This document shows positions 1-7,018 of a DNA stretch of 10,669 nt, one piece after another. Source of the stretch: Sphingobacteriaceae bacterium (GTDB lineage: Bacteria > Bacteroidota > Bacteroidia > B-17B0 > Aurantibacillaceae); contig JAHEYE010000100.1 in NCBI GenBank assembly GCA_023251695.1, forward strand, positions 1-10,669, written 5' to 3'. Under the pieces are notes generated by a model. The model was not told the DNA's origin. It searched no databases and saw only the letters and a list, made by a program, of their open reading frames with translations. How positions within the stretch are numbered: the stretch's first letter is position 1; the number at the start of each line of letters is the position of its first letter. Made by a program: the position numbers and the translations under genes.

Positions 1-550
1 CCCAAATCATAAAATCAAAAATAATTTCTTTGAGTGTTTCTTTGGTTAAAGGTTCTGAAGAAAAGGAATTGTACTTAATGCCAATAGGACCTTTGGCCTC
101 AATGAAAAAACGCATTTCGCGGTTCACAAAAATACGACCCACCAGATATCCCAAATCATTTAAACGGTTGAACTGAAAAGAATCGGCTAAGAAATTATAA
201 ACGTTAATGATGCCACAGTATGAGTTAAATTCATTTTTTTTAATATAACCCGTTTTATGCATCGGGTGCGATTTTTCAAACTCAAACACATTGGTGTGCA
301 TATAAAACTCGAGCATGTCGCCCGCAACTTTTAATTGAAAGGCATGCGCATTAACATCCATAAAACTCAAAGAAACGCGTTTATCAATTTTATCAAGCTC
401 TCCTTTTAAATCCTGACTAACTGCTTTCGATAATTCACGGATGTTGCCAAAAGTTTGAATGGTGTTTTTATAAACATCCTGCTTCATGGCTGACTTTTCT
501 TTAAGTAAACCAATTATCAATTCGCGTTTATTAATTTCTTTTTTAGCCAT
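1..550 (-). CDS. Conserved-looking protein of unknown function, partial (3' end beyond the left edge)
   Basis: An open frame starts at ATG (complement of 548-550) and runs without a stop to the window edge, giving 183 codons. I translated it by hand. It begins MAKKEINKRE, has a lysine-rich amphipathic N-terminal half (about residues 1-60, possibly helical), then a more hydrophobic, aromatic-rich part (YMHTNVFEFEKSH, GIINVYNFLADSFQFNRL, then VGRIFVNREMRFFIEAKG) that looks like a mixed alpha/beta fold. There is no signal peptide or membrane segment, so it is probably cytoplasmic. It starts 18 bp after the proS stop on the same strand, with no terminator between them, so it is likely cotranscribed with proS. 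I do not recognise the family and assign no function. Codon use and composition resemble the neighbouring genes, which supports a real gene. Confidence 0.8.
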   Translation of the reverse strand, partial: MAKKEINKRELIIGLLKEKSAMKQDVYKNTIQTFGNIRELSKAVSQDLKGELDKIDKRVSLSFMDVNAHAFQLKVAGDMLEFYMHTNVFEFEKSHPMHKTGYIKKNEFNSYCGIINVYNFLADSFQFNRLNDLGYLVGRIFVNREMRFFIEAKGPIGIKYNSFSSEPLTKETLKEIIFDFMIW

Positions 551-568
551 TATTTAAAAATAATAAAT

Positions 569-2041
569 TTAATAGGCTCTTGCAAAAAGAACACGTTGTT
601 TGCTGATTTTTCCCGTGTAAATGCATTTCCCTTCTTCCTGTTTGTTGTTTAAAGGTATACAACGGATGGTAGCCTTGGTTTCTTCTTTTATTTTTTCTTC
701 AGTTTCACTAGTTCCATCCCAATGGGCACTTACAAATCCGCCTTTTTCATCCAATATTTTCTTTAGTTCCTCATATGAATCCGCTTTATGCGTCGAGGCG
801 TTTAAACGTGTTTTTGCATTATCATATAAACTTTTCTGAATATCATCCAATAATTGTGAAACAAAAGATTCAACTTCATCCACTTTTATAGTTTGTTTTA
901 CGCCGGAATCTCTTCTCGCCACTTCAAGTGTGCCGTTAGCCAAATCCCGTTCGCCAATAGCAATCCGTACAGGTGTTCCCTTTAATTCATGTTCAGCAAA
1001 TTTAAAGCCCGGCCTTTGTGAATCCCTGTCGTCGTATTTTACTGAAATACCTTTAGCTTTTAATTTAGATACAATCTGTAAAGCAGTTTCCGAAACTTTT
1101 TTTAAACCTTCTTCACCTTTGTAAATTGGAACAATTACAACTTGTGTTGGTGCTAATTTTGGCGGAATAACCAAACCATGGTCGTCGCTATGACTCATAA
1201 TTAAAGCACCCATCAAACGTGTAGAAACGCCCCAACTTGTCGCCCATACAAATTCCTGATTCCCTTCTTTGGTTGCAAACTTTACATCAAATGCTTTAGC
1301 AAAATTTTGTCCGAGAAAATGGGAAGTTCCGCATTGCAATGCTTTTCCATCCTGCATTAATGCTTCAATACAATAGGTTTCAATGGCGCCGGCAAATCTT
1401 TCATTCGGACTTTTAATTCCTTTTATCACAGGCACTGCCATCCAATTCTCCACAAAATCGGCATACACATCCAACATTTGTTCGGTTTCTTTGATTGCTT
1501 CTTCCGAGGTGGCGTGGGCGGTATGGCCTTCCTGCCATAAAAATTCGGCTGTACGTAAAAACAAACGGGTACGCATTTCCCAACGCAAAACATTCGCCCA
1601 TTGATTTATTAAAAGTGGTAAATCGCGGTAACTCTGAATCCAGCCTTTATAGGTATTCCAGATAATAGTTTCAGATGTAGGACGGATGATTAATTCTTCT
1701 TCGAGTTTTGCATTATCATCAACAATAATATTTCCGGCACCGTCATTTTTTAAACGGTAATGTGTAACAACAGCGCACTCTTTTGCAAAACCATCCACAT
1801 GCGAAGCTTCCTTACTGAAAAAAGATTTCGGAATCAATAGGGGAAAATACGCATTAACATGTCCGGTGTCCTTAAACATTTTATCTAAAGTCTGCTGCAT
1901 TTTCTCCCAAATCGCATAACCATGGGGTTTAATAACCATACAACCTCGTACTGCACTATGGTCGGCCAGATCGGCTTCCACAACAATATCGTTATACCAT
2001 TTACTGTAGTCCTGTTTCTGTGATGTGATTGCTTTACTCAT
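569..2041 (-). CDS. proS: Prolyl-tRNA synthetase, archaeal/eukaryotic-like type
   Basis: This enzyme charges tRNA-Pro with proline in the cytoplasm, using ATP. At 490 aa it has the short form's length and lacks the roughly 180-residue editing insertion of the classical bacterial enzyme. Class II catalytic motifs are visible: a motif 1 region around residues 30-50, RPTSE at 120-124, motif 2 with RWE at 153-155 and RTAEFLWQEGH at 163-173, and motif 3 with GVSTRLMGA at 271-279. The anticodon-binding domain spans roughly 298-400, and a C-terminal domain ends in the family-typical ARAY (terminal Tyr). In that last domain only two of the four cysteines expected of a zinc site are seen (C461, C473), and the second pair reads CIYT. 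The ATG start is followed by a sequence that aligns with the usual N-terminus. The next gene on this strand begins 18 bp downstream. Confidence 0.97.
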   Translation of the reverse strand: MSKAITSQKQDYSKWYNDIVVEADLADHSAVRGCMVIKPHGYAIWEKMQQTLDKMFKDTGHVNAYFPLLIPKSFFSKEASHVDGFAKECAVVTHYRLKNDGAGNIIVDDNAKLEEELIIRPTSETIIWNTYKGWIQSYRDLPLLINQWANVLRWEMRTRLFLRTAEFLWQEGHTAHATSEEAIKETEQMLDVYADFVENWMAVPVIKGIKSPNERFAGAIETYCIEALMQDGKALQCGTSHFLGQNFAKAFDVKFATKEGNQEFVWATSWGVSTRLMGALIMSHSDDHGLVIPPKLAPTQVVIVPIYKGEEGLKKVSETALQIVSKLKAKGISVKYDDRDSQRPGFKFAEHELKGTPVRIAIGERDLANGTLEVARRDSGVKQTIKVDEVESFVSQLLDDIQKSLYDNAKTRLNASTHKADSYEELKKILDEKGGFVSAHWDGTSETEEKIKEETKATIRCIPLNNKQEEGKCIYTGKISKQRVLFARAY

Positions 2042-2126
2042 AAATTTGTTAAAATCTTATAAAACCGACCACTTAAACCATTTAAACATACCACTTGTTA
2101 AAAGATATGAATTGTGATGGTATCGG

Positions 2127-2162
2127 GGGGTTTTATTTCGTAAATTTACATTACAAAACCCC
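2127..2162. promoter_or_regulatory. Dyad with a -7-like box in the divergent region upstream of the lipoprotein gene
   Basis: Perfect 8-bp arms, GGGGTTTT (2127-2134) and AAAACCCC (2155-2162), flank 20 bp. That centre holds the 10-bp palindrome GTAAATTTAC (2140-2149). The palindrome contains TAAATTTA (2141-2148), one mismatch from the Bacteroidota -7 consensus TAnnTTTG; a TTG lies at 2112-2114, but the 26-bp spacing is too long to be a convincing -33. If this is the promoter, transcription would begin near 2153-2156 with a leader of about 50 nt, and the dyad would act as an operator around the -7 box. If transcription starts further upstream, it would be an RNA hairpin in the leader. The sequence does not decide between these. 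Confidence 0.4.
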
Positions 2163-2204
2163 GCGTAAAATTAAGTTTTTAAAACCTAATTACGTTAATA
2201 AATT

Positions 2205-3524
2205 ATGAAAAAGGTAATAATAATTGCAGGTATTGTTTCGGTGGCTTTAAGCTCATGCGTAAGTACCAAAAATGTTACATATAACGATGATGTTTACGTT
2301 AATCCAAAAGAAGATCGTTTGGAAAAAGAACGCATTGCAGCAGAAAAAAAGAAACAACAGGAAGAGTTAGCTAAGAAAGATGCCGAAGAAAGGGCAGCTC
2401 AAATCGCAGCTCAAAAGGCTAAGGACGATGCGAACCCTTTATATAAAGATCCTAATTACGATAAAGATGATTATTACGATTACCAATACGCCTCACGCAT
2501 TCGCCGTTTTAACCAGCCTGTTAGTGGTGTAGGTTATTACGATAACTATTATACCAATTACTATTATTATAACGGGAATCCGGGCATGTACGGCACCAGT
2601 ATTTACAGCAGTTATAATTACTGGGGTAATAACTACGGTTACGGTTGTAATTCGGGATGGCCTAGCAGCTACTTTGGAGTAAATTACGGTTGGGGTCAGC
2701 CTAATTATGGTTACAATTCTTATGGTTACAATCCTTATGGCGGTTATGGTTACAATCCTTACGGATATGGTTCAAGTTCTTATTGGATGGGTTACAACCA
2801 GGGTTATAATAACGGATTTTATAATGGGTATTACGGATATGGTTATCCGTACGGCAACTATTATGGTGGTTATGGAAACGGCTGGGGCTATTATAACGCC
2901 TTTGATGCAAACAGTGGTTATTCGCATCATACAAATGCTCCGCGAAGTAGTCACGATGGTGGTAATGGCGGACGAGTATCCGGTCCCGGGTTATATAACA
3001 ATGGCCTTGCTCAAAAATATGTTCAGGAGGTTCAGGTTGCGCAGGCACTCACACCAAAGTTTGATAATGAATTAAGAAATGTGAAGTCGGGAAAAAATTC
3101 AGGAAATTCAAGTCTTAATTCCGGTTCTTATGAAAACATAAACAATACTAATACCGGTAGGCCTAACAGTTATTACAGCAACGAAACAAATCCAAAGGGA
3201 AACTCAGGCAACGGAAATTTCGAAAATATAAATACCCCTAAAAATACATCTTCGGGTACGGGTAATAATGGAAACACTTATTACAATTCCACTACAAATA
3301 CACCTAAAAACACAGGTTATGTTGAACAGCCGCATTACAATAATTCGAATCCTGTTAAATCAACAAATGAACCTGTGAAAATAAAGGATAATAACAGTAA
3401 CCCGAAGGGAAATATTTTTGATGCGGGAACTCCAACTTTTAACAATGGCGGTAATAATACGCCTTCAGGTAACAGTCCTCGTAACAGTAGTGGTAATTCA
3501 GGTGGCGGAACACGTCCGCGTTAA
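2205..3524 (+). CDS. Surface or periplasmic lipoprotein, Tyr/Gly/Asn-rich low-complexity
   Basis: The 439-aa protein starts with a lipoprotein signal peptide: two lysines, a hydrophobic core and the lipobox LSSC, with lipidation expected at C18. Residues about 36-74 are a charged Lys/Glu/Ala-rich stretch likely to form a helix or coiled coil. Residues about 85-245 are dominated by Tyr, Gly and Asn, including a YGYN[SP] repeat. Residues about 290-439 are low-complexity Asn/Ser/Gly/Thr with repeated NSGN and NTPKN-like patterns. No enzymatic domain is visible. Such composition fits a disordered or self-associating envelope protein, but that is inference. The gene lies 14 bp upstream of a FadL/OmpP1-like barrel gene, which suggests a joint role in the outer membrane. 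No classical Bacteroidota surface-export signal is obvious right after the cysteine, so the facing side is unknown. The ATG at 2205 is fixed by the signal peptide. Confidence 0.85.
   Translation: MKKVIIIAGIVSVALSSCVSTKNVTYNDDVYVNPKEDRLEKERIAAEKKKQQEELAKKDAEERAAQIAAQKAKDDANPLYKDPNYDKDDYYDYQYASRIRRFNQPVSGVGYYDNYYTNYYYYNGNPGMYGTSIYSSYNYWGNNYGYGCNSGWPSSYFGVNYGWGQPNYGYNSYGYNPYGGYGYNPYGYGSSSYWMGYNQGYNNGFYNGYYGYGYPYGNYYGGYGNGWGYYNAFDANSGYSHHTNAPRSSHDGGNGGRVSGPGLYNNGLAQKYVQEVQVAQALTPKFDNELRNVKSGKNSGNSSLNSGSYENINNTNTGRPNSYYSNETNPKGNSGNGNFENINTPKNTSSGTGNNGNTYYNSTTNTPKNTGYVEQPHYNNSNPVKSTNEPVKIKDNNSNPKGNIFDAGTPTFNNGGNNTPSGNSPRNSSGNSGGGTRPR
2705..2764 (+). repeat. 15-bp tandem repeat coding for YGYN[SP]
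   Basis: The unit TTATGGTTACAATYC occurs at 2705-2719, 2720-2734 and 2744-2758, with a 9-bp partial unit (TTATGGCGG) at 2735-2743 and a degenerate restart at 2759-2764. In the reading frame it codes YGYNS, YGYNP, YGG, YGYNP. The near-identical DNA units suggest expansion by slippage or unequal exchange within the gene, so copy number may vary between strains. Confidence 0.85.
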
Positions 3525-3538
3525 TTAAATTTTAGGTT

Positions 3539-5065
3539 ATGAAATCAGGATATTTTGCAATAGCAATATTATTTGCTTCATCATTATCTTTTTCTCAAAA
3601 CGATATTGATGCATTACGTTACTCACAAACCGGAGTAGGTGGCAGTGCCCGCTTTATAAGCATGGGAGGTGCTTTTGGCGCCCTTGGCGGGAATGTAAGT
3701 TGTTTAAGTTATAATCCCGCAGGGATCGGTATTTACCGCAAAGGCGAAATCAATATTTCACCAGGCCTTAATTTCTCTTCAGTAAAAGCATCCTATAATG
3801 GAACCGACTCAAGGGAATTCAGACCATCTTTAGTATTTAATGGCTTCGGAATTGCCGGCTCTTGGGATAGCAGAAACGATGAGGATGTAAGGCATTCGTT
3901 TGGCATTTCCTTAAATCAGCTGCAGAATTTTAATTCAACTATTTCGGTTCAAGGTCGTTCGAAAGGGAGTACCATTATGAATGATATTATAAATAATGCA
4001 GATGGTTATTCGGTAAAAAACCTCGATCCTTCTTATGCAGGTATGGCATTCAGTACTTATCTCTTAGATACTATTAATGGAAAGTACTATGGATTCATTG
4101 ATCCGAAAGCGGATTTGTTACAAAGCAAAACAATCAGCCAGACAGGTAAAATGAATGAAATGGCCATTGGTTATACCTATACATATAAAGATAAATTATA
4201 CTTGGGCGCTAGTCTTGGTATCCCAATCGTGAGTTATTATCACGATGCAGAATACACTGAGAGTGACGATAAAGATTCGTTACGGATATATAAGGATGCC
4301 AATGATACAGTACGTTCAACTTATTCTTATCCTGTTTGGGCGTATGACAACATATCGGGCAATGACCTGCTGGGTGGTTTTAAATCTGTGACCTATAATG
4401 AGGTTTACAAAACAACCGGTCGGGGTTACAACTTAAAATTAGGGGTGATTTACAGGCTTAACGATTATTTAAGAATCGGTGCCAACTATCAAACTCCAAC
4501 TGTTTTAAGTTTGACAGATGTATATTCATATTCTATGAGTACAGTTTTTGATGGAGGCGATATATTGCCTACTTCTTACCCGCAGGACGGCGGTAGATAC
4601 GAATATAAAATAATTACACCAATGCGTTATGGGGCAAGCCTTGGTTTTACTTATAAAAAAGTTCTGGCTATTGGAATTGATTACGAGGGCGTAAACTATT
4701 CACAAGCTAGCATTACAAGCTCGAGCCCAAGTGATTTTTCAAATGTCAATAAAATAATAAGCACTAAATACAGTCAAGCATCGAATTTAAGGGCAGGGGC
4801 TGAGGTGAACATTAATAATGTTTTTGTGCGGGCTGGTTATGCCATGTATGGAAGTCCTTTCGGTGATACCTTTACCGGTAAGTTCACCCGTTCGAGTTAT
4901 AGCGGCGGGGTAGGTTTCCGCAATAAAAACTGGGCTTTGGATGTAGGTTTTGTAAAGAGTGTACGTAATGAGGAATATTATATGTTTAACTCTAAATACG
5001 TAAATAAATCCGATCTCACTATTTCTGGCACGAATTTTGTAATTACGTTAGGCTGTAAGTTTTAA
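3539..5065 (+). CDS. FadL/OmpP1-like outer-membrane beta-barrel protein
   Basis: The 508-aa product has a signal peptide with predicted cleavage at LSFS|Q (after residue 19). The N-terminal mature region carries the family hallmark: about residues 37-66 read ARFISMGGAFGALGG followed by SYNPAGIGIYR, matching the 'MGGA-x-A ... NPAG' pattern of OmpP1/FadL/TodX transporters. The rest is alternating beta-strand-like sequence with many Tyr/Gly residues, and the protein ends in a C-terminal Phe (TLGCKF), the usual signal for barrel insertion by BAM. FadL-type channels pass hydrophobic compounds across the outer membrane. Bacteroidota homologues are often labelled 'hemin receptor' or 'OMP transport protein' without proof of substrate, so the cargo is unknown. 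It is cotranscribed with the lipoprotein gene 14 bp upstream and is followed by a strong terminator. Confidence 0.88.
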   Translation: MKSGYFAIAILFASSLSFSQNDIDALRYSQTGVGGSARFISMGGAFGALGGNVSCLSYNPAGIGIYRKGEINISPGLNFSSVKASYNGTDSREFRPSLVFNGFGIAGSWDSRNDEDVRHSFGISLNQLQNFNSTISVQGRSKGSTIMNDIINNADGYSVKNLDPSYAGMAFSTYLLDTINGKYYGFIDPKADLLQSKTISQTGKMNEMAIGYTYTYKDKLYLGASLGIPIVSYYHDAEYTESDDKDSLRIYKDANDTVRSTYSYPVWAYDNISGNDLLGGFKSVTYNEVYKTTGRGYNLKLGVIYRLNDYLRIGANYQTPTVLSLTDVYSYSMSTVFDGGDILPTSYPQDGGRYEYKIITPMRYGASLGFTYKKVLAIGIDYEGVNYSQASITSSSPSDFSNVNKIISTKYSQASNLRAGAEVNINNVFVRAGYAMYGSPFGDTFTGKFTRSSYSGGVGFRNKNWALDVGFVKSVRNEEYYMFNSKYVNKSDLTISGTNFVITLGCKF

Positions 5066-5098
5066 TGATTAAACCCGGGCATTTCCTTGTGCCCCTAC

Positions 5099-5130
5099 AA
5101 GCCCTTCTGCTTAGCGGAGGGGCTTTGTTG
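5099..5130 (+). terminator. Rho-independent terminator after the lipoprotein/barrel operon
   Basis: AAGCCCTTCTGC pairs with the segment ending in GGGGCTT (5114-5125) to give a 12-bp stem with two G-T wobbles and a 3-nt loop. It is followed by TGTTGTTTTATTATTT. It sits 34 bp after the barrel gene stop and isolates the next operon. Confidence 0.8.
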
Positions 5131-5162
5131 TTTTATTATTTCCCTTTTAGTGGCTAATCCCT

Positions 5163-5170
5163 TATTTTTG
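5163..5170 (+). promoter_or_regulatory. -7 box of the ferredoxin operon
   Basis: TATTTTTG matches the Bacteroidota TAnnTTTG consensus exactly and lies 4 bp before the ATG at 5175. No convincing -33 TTG is seen at 17-23 bp. If this box is used, transcription starts at or within a few bases of the start codon, giving a leaderless or near-leaderless mRNA. Confidence 0.6.
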
Positions 5171-5174
5171 TTTG

Positions 5175-5510
5175 ATGGTATTTGATATCCATATTTTTGT
5201 TTGTACGAATCAGCGTACCGGAACTGACCGTCTGAGTTGTGGCGAAGCACATGGTTTGGATTTGGTGGCTGAATTCAAAAAACAAACTAAAAATCTTTCC
5301 CGTAGGGACTCCCTTGGAGAAAACACTGAACTTAAAATAAGGGCACAACGTGCAGGTTGTTTGGGTATTTGTGATTTCGGACCAACCGTAGCCATTTATC
5401 CGGAAGGTGTTTTTTATGTGGGTGTGAAAAAAGAAGATGTGACTGAAATTATCGAATCTCACATTCTTAACAAAAAGCCGGTTGAGCGTTTGTTGTTAAA
5501 GCAAAAATAA
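5175..5510 (+). CDS. Thioredoxin-like [2Fe-2S] ferredoxin
   Basis: This 111-aa protein has the cysteine pattern of thioredoxin-fold (Shethna-type/NuoE-like) [2Fe-2S] ferredoxins: C10 and C22 (HIFVCTNQR ... SCG), then C62 and C66 (AGCLGIC), so CX11C and CX3C. The following DFGPTVAIYPEGVFYVGV stretch and VTEIIESHIL helix are also typical. It is expected to be a soluble cytoplasmic electron carrier or an iron-sulfur-linked regulator; the partner is not evident. A TTG codon at 5172 directly precedes the ATG and would add one residue, but ATG is the better start. The stop overlaps the next start as TAATG, so translation is probably coupled with the 118-aa gene. Redox or iron-sulfur function follows from the family; no specific pathway is shown. 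Confidence 0.9.
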   Translation: MVFDIHIFVCTNQRTGTDRLSCGEAHGLDLVAEFKKQTKNLSRRDSLGENTELKIRAQRAGCLGICDFGPTVAIYPEGVFYVGVKKEDVTEIIESHILNKKPVERLLLKQK

Positions 5511-5866
5511 TGGAAGAACTTCCTGATATTCTCAATGGAATTACAAAGCCGGATTTATTTGAGAAATTCAAATTACAATTGCAAAAAGATTTTGGTAATT
5601 GCAGTATAAACAGCGAATTTGTAAACACACTGGTTGCTGATTTTGATAGTATTCTGAATTCAATAGGATATGAAATAGAAAAACTCAATAAAATATCGCC
5701 AAATAAATTAACAGGACTGATGTACCGGATTGATATCAGCGAGGCGCAAATAAAAAAAATGGTGAATCAGAAACCGGATGTAGAATTTAACGGAATTGTA
5801 GCCGAGTTAATTATAAAGCGTGAGCTTCAGAAAATAATTATTAAAGAACACTTTAAATCAAAATGA
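5510..5866 (+). CDS. Small protein of unknown function in the ferredoxin/acetyltransferase operon
   Basis: The 118-aa product is Lys/Ile/Glu-rich with predicted helices throughout and has no signal peptide, membrane segment or cysteine-rich motif (a single Cys near residue 31). Its C-terminal part (about residues 88-118) reads like an amphipathic helix ending in basic residues. I do not recognise a family. The start overlaps the ferredoxin stop (TAATG at 5508-5512), and its own stop overlaps the acetyltransferase start (ATGA at 5863-5866). It is therefore locked between two recognisable genes and almost certainly made with them, perhaps at matched amounts. Coupling on both sides and normal codon use make it a real gene. 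A partner or adaptor role is only inference. Confidence 0.87.
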   Translation: MEELPDILNGITKPDLFEKFKLQLQKDFGNCSINSEFVNTLVADFDSILNSIGYEIEKLNKISPNKLTGLMYRIDISEAQIKKMVNQKPDVEFNGIVAELIIKRELQKIIIKEHFKSK

Positions 5867-6333
5867 GTGAAATAAAAATAAGAGAAGGTCTGCGAGCTGA
5901 CCTACCCGCAATTCTTAACCTAATAAAGGAATTGGCCGAATACGAAAAGGCTCCCGCTGAAGTAGAAGTAACTCTTGCTGAAATGGAAAAATGGGGTTTT
6001 GGCGCCGGTAAAATTTTTGATTTTTTTGTAGCTGAGGAGAAAGCAACGATTGTCGGACTGGCTTTATATTATTATAAGTACTCCACCTGGAAAGGGAAAT
6101 GTTTGTTTCTGGAAGATATTATTGTAACTGAAAAAATGCGCGGTTCAGGCATCGGAAAATTATTGTTCGATAAAATTATTGAGGTGGCGAAAAAAGAAAA
6201 GGTAAGACGTTTGGAGTGGCAGGTTTTAGATTGGAATGAACCCGCAATAAAATTTTACAAGAAATACAAAGCTACTTTAGACCCTGAGTGGCTTAACGGT
6301 AAATTAACAAACCACCAATTAAATTTACTTTAA
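5863..6333 (+). CDS. GNAT N-acetyltransferase, SSAT (diamine/thialysine acetyltransferase)-like
   Basis: The 156-aa protein is a single GNAT domain that transfers acetyl from acetyl-CoA to an amine. Its acetyl-CoA-binding motif A is RGSGIGK at 93-99, preceded by the LED strand (83-85). The segments ELAEYEKAP (23-31), YYYKYSTWKGK (69-79) and VLDWNEPAIKFYKK (121-134) closely resemble the eukaryotic spermidine/spermine acetyltransferase SSAT1/SSAT2 group. That group acetylates polyamines or thialysine and lysine-like side chains. Y132 is a candidate general acid. The substrate here is unproven; a small diamine is likely by family. It is the last gene of the ferredoxin operon (ATGA overlap with the 118-aa gene) and its 3' end overlaps the convergent gene by 9 bp. 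No terminator of its own is visible. Confidence 0.9.
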   Translation: MSEIKIREGLRADLPAILNLIKELAEYEKAPAEVEVTLAEMEKWGFGAGKIFDFFVAEEKATIVGLALYYYKYSTWKGKCLFLEDIIVTEKMRGSGIGKLLFDKIIEVAKKEKVRRLEWQVLDWNEPAIKFYKKYKATLDPEWLNGKLTNHQLNLL

Positions 6334-6930
6334 AACAGAACTTATCAGGCATTTCGGAATGAACCATTTGCCCTTGTAATCATCTAAAATTATTAATTCT
6401 CCTTCGCAAGTAACATATTGATTGCGCTGATTCCGTTTAAAGAAAAGTGATTGACCGGAAAATATTTGCTGTGCTACTTCATCTCTGAGCTTTCTGTAAT
6501 CTAAATCCGGGTGCGCCGGTCCTATTTTAAATCCTAATTCATTATTGTGTAAATCCATAACCGTAGAAAGACTGTCGGCTAATTCACCATCTTCCTTAAT
6601 GCCTTTCAAAAACATTTTGTAATTCCCTTTCTCGTGTGCCATACCGAGTTTTCTAATTTTTTTTACACTTATTTTTTGAGTAAAAGCCGCCATAAAATAA
6701 GAATGCCTGAAAGCATCCAACTTTCCACCATTTTCACAAGTATCTAAAGATCCTGCTTTTTTAATTTCAAGATAAAAGGGCAAACATTTCCTGTAAATTT
6801 TTTTTGTTTTTAATGCGGCAAATGGATGGGCGAATGCCCAGCGTCTTTCATACGACGAACGCTTAGCTAATTTCTGTGCAAAGCAAGAGCACGTACAAAA
6901 AATAAAAATCAGAATAAAAAAATTACGCAT
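6325..6930 (-). CDS. Secreted protein with DAFRH/AHE/MDLHNN motifs (DUF6973-like)
   Basis: The 201-aa protein begins with a short signal peptide (hydrophobic core, likely cleavage at SCFA|Q after residue 18), so it is exported to the periplasm or beyond. Conserved-looking motifs are DAFRHSY (72-78), AHE (98-100) and MDLHNNELG (125-133), in the order I recall for the DUF6973 family, which is also found at the ends of large toxin or cell-surface proteins. The spaced His, Asp, Glu and Asn residues could form a metal or catalytic site, but no activity is assigned. Cysteines C49, C65, C175 and C194 could form disulfides after export. The stop lies inside the last codons of the convergent acetyltransferase gene. 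A -33/-7 promoter with a very short leader precedes it. Confidence 0.83.
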   Translation of the reverse strand: MRNFFILIFIFCTCSCFAQKLAKRSSYERRWAFAHPFAALKTKKIYRKCLPFYLEIKKAGSLDTCENGGKLDAFRHSYFMAAFTQKISVKKIRKLGMAHEKGNYKMFLKGIKEDGELADSLSTVMDLHNNELGFKIGPAHPDLDYRKLRDEVAQQIFSGQSLFFKRNQRNQYVTCEGELIILDDYKGKWFIPKCLISSVLK

Positions 6931-6940
6931 TAAATCAGTA

Positions 6941-6969
6941 TAAACGTAAACTCACTCAATTAACACAAA
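6941..6969 (-). promoter_or_regulatory. Promoter of the DUF6973-like gene
   Basis: On the minus strand, TTTG (complement of 6966-6969) is separated by 17 bp from TACGTTTA (complement of 6941-6948), one mismatch from TAnnTTTG. The expected start of transcription is near 6934-6937, only a few bases before the ATG at 6930. Confidence 0.5.
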
Positions 6970-7018
6970 ATTGTTAATAATACAAATGCCTGTGGCCTTC
7001 AGGTAAAGGTAATATCTT

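Noticed and set aside
621..1604. Plus- and minus-strand short ORFs within proS
   Set aside because: They lie wholly inside a full-length, well-conserved synthetase gene and show no protein-like features.
2165..2195. Imperfect CGTA...TACG pairing in the lipoprotein leader as a riboswitch
   Set aside because: The stem is short, bulged and AT-rich, and it matches no riboswitch class I know.
2705..2764. CRISPR-like repeat array
   Set aside because: The units are 15 bp and essentially directly tandem without spacers, in frame inside a coding sequence.
2701..3075. Open frames on both strands inside the lipoprotein gene
   Set aside because: They are by-products of the Tyr/Gly/Asn-rich repetitive codons, which lack stops in other frames. 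Their translations are low-complexity His/Asn/Arg or Ile/Thr/Val runs.
5077..5094. GGGC/GCCC hairpin after the barrel gene
   Set aside because: Only 4 bp of stem with a 10-nt loop; the stronger terminator at 5099-5130 explains the region.
5172..5174. TTG as the start of the ferredoxin gene
   Set aside because: The ATG directly after it (5175) is the stronger start, and homologues begin close to the HIFVC motif.
5154..5462. Minus-strand ORF opposite the ferredoxin gene
   Set aside because: It mirrors a gene with clear family cysteines and shows no recognisable domain of its own.
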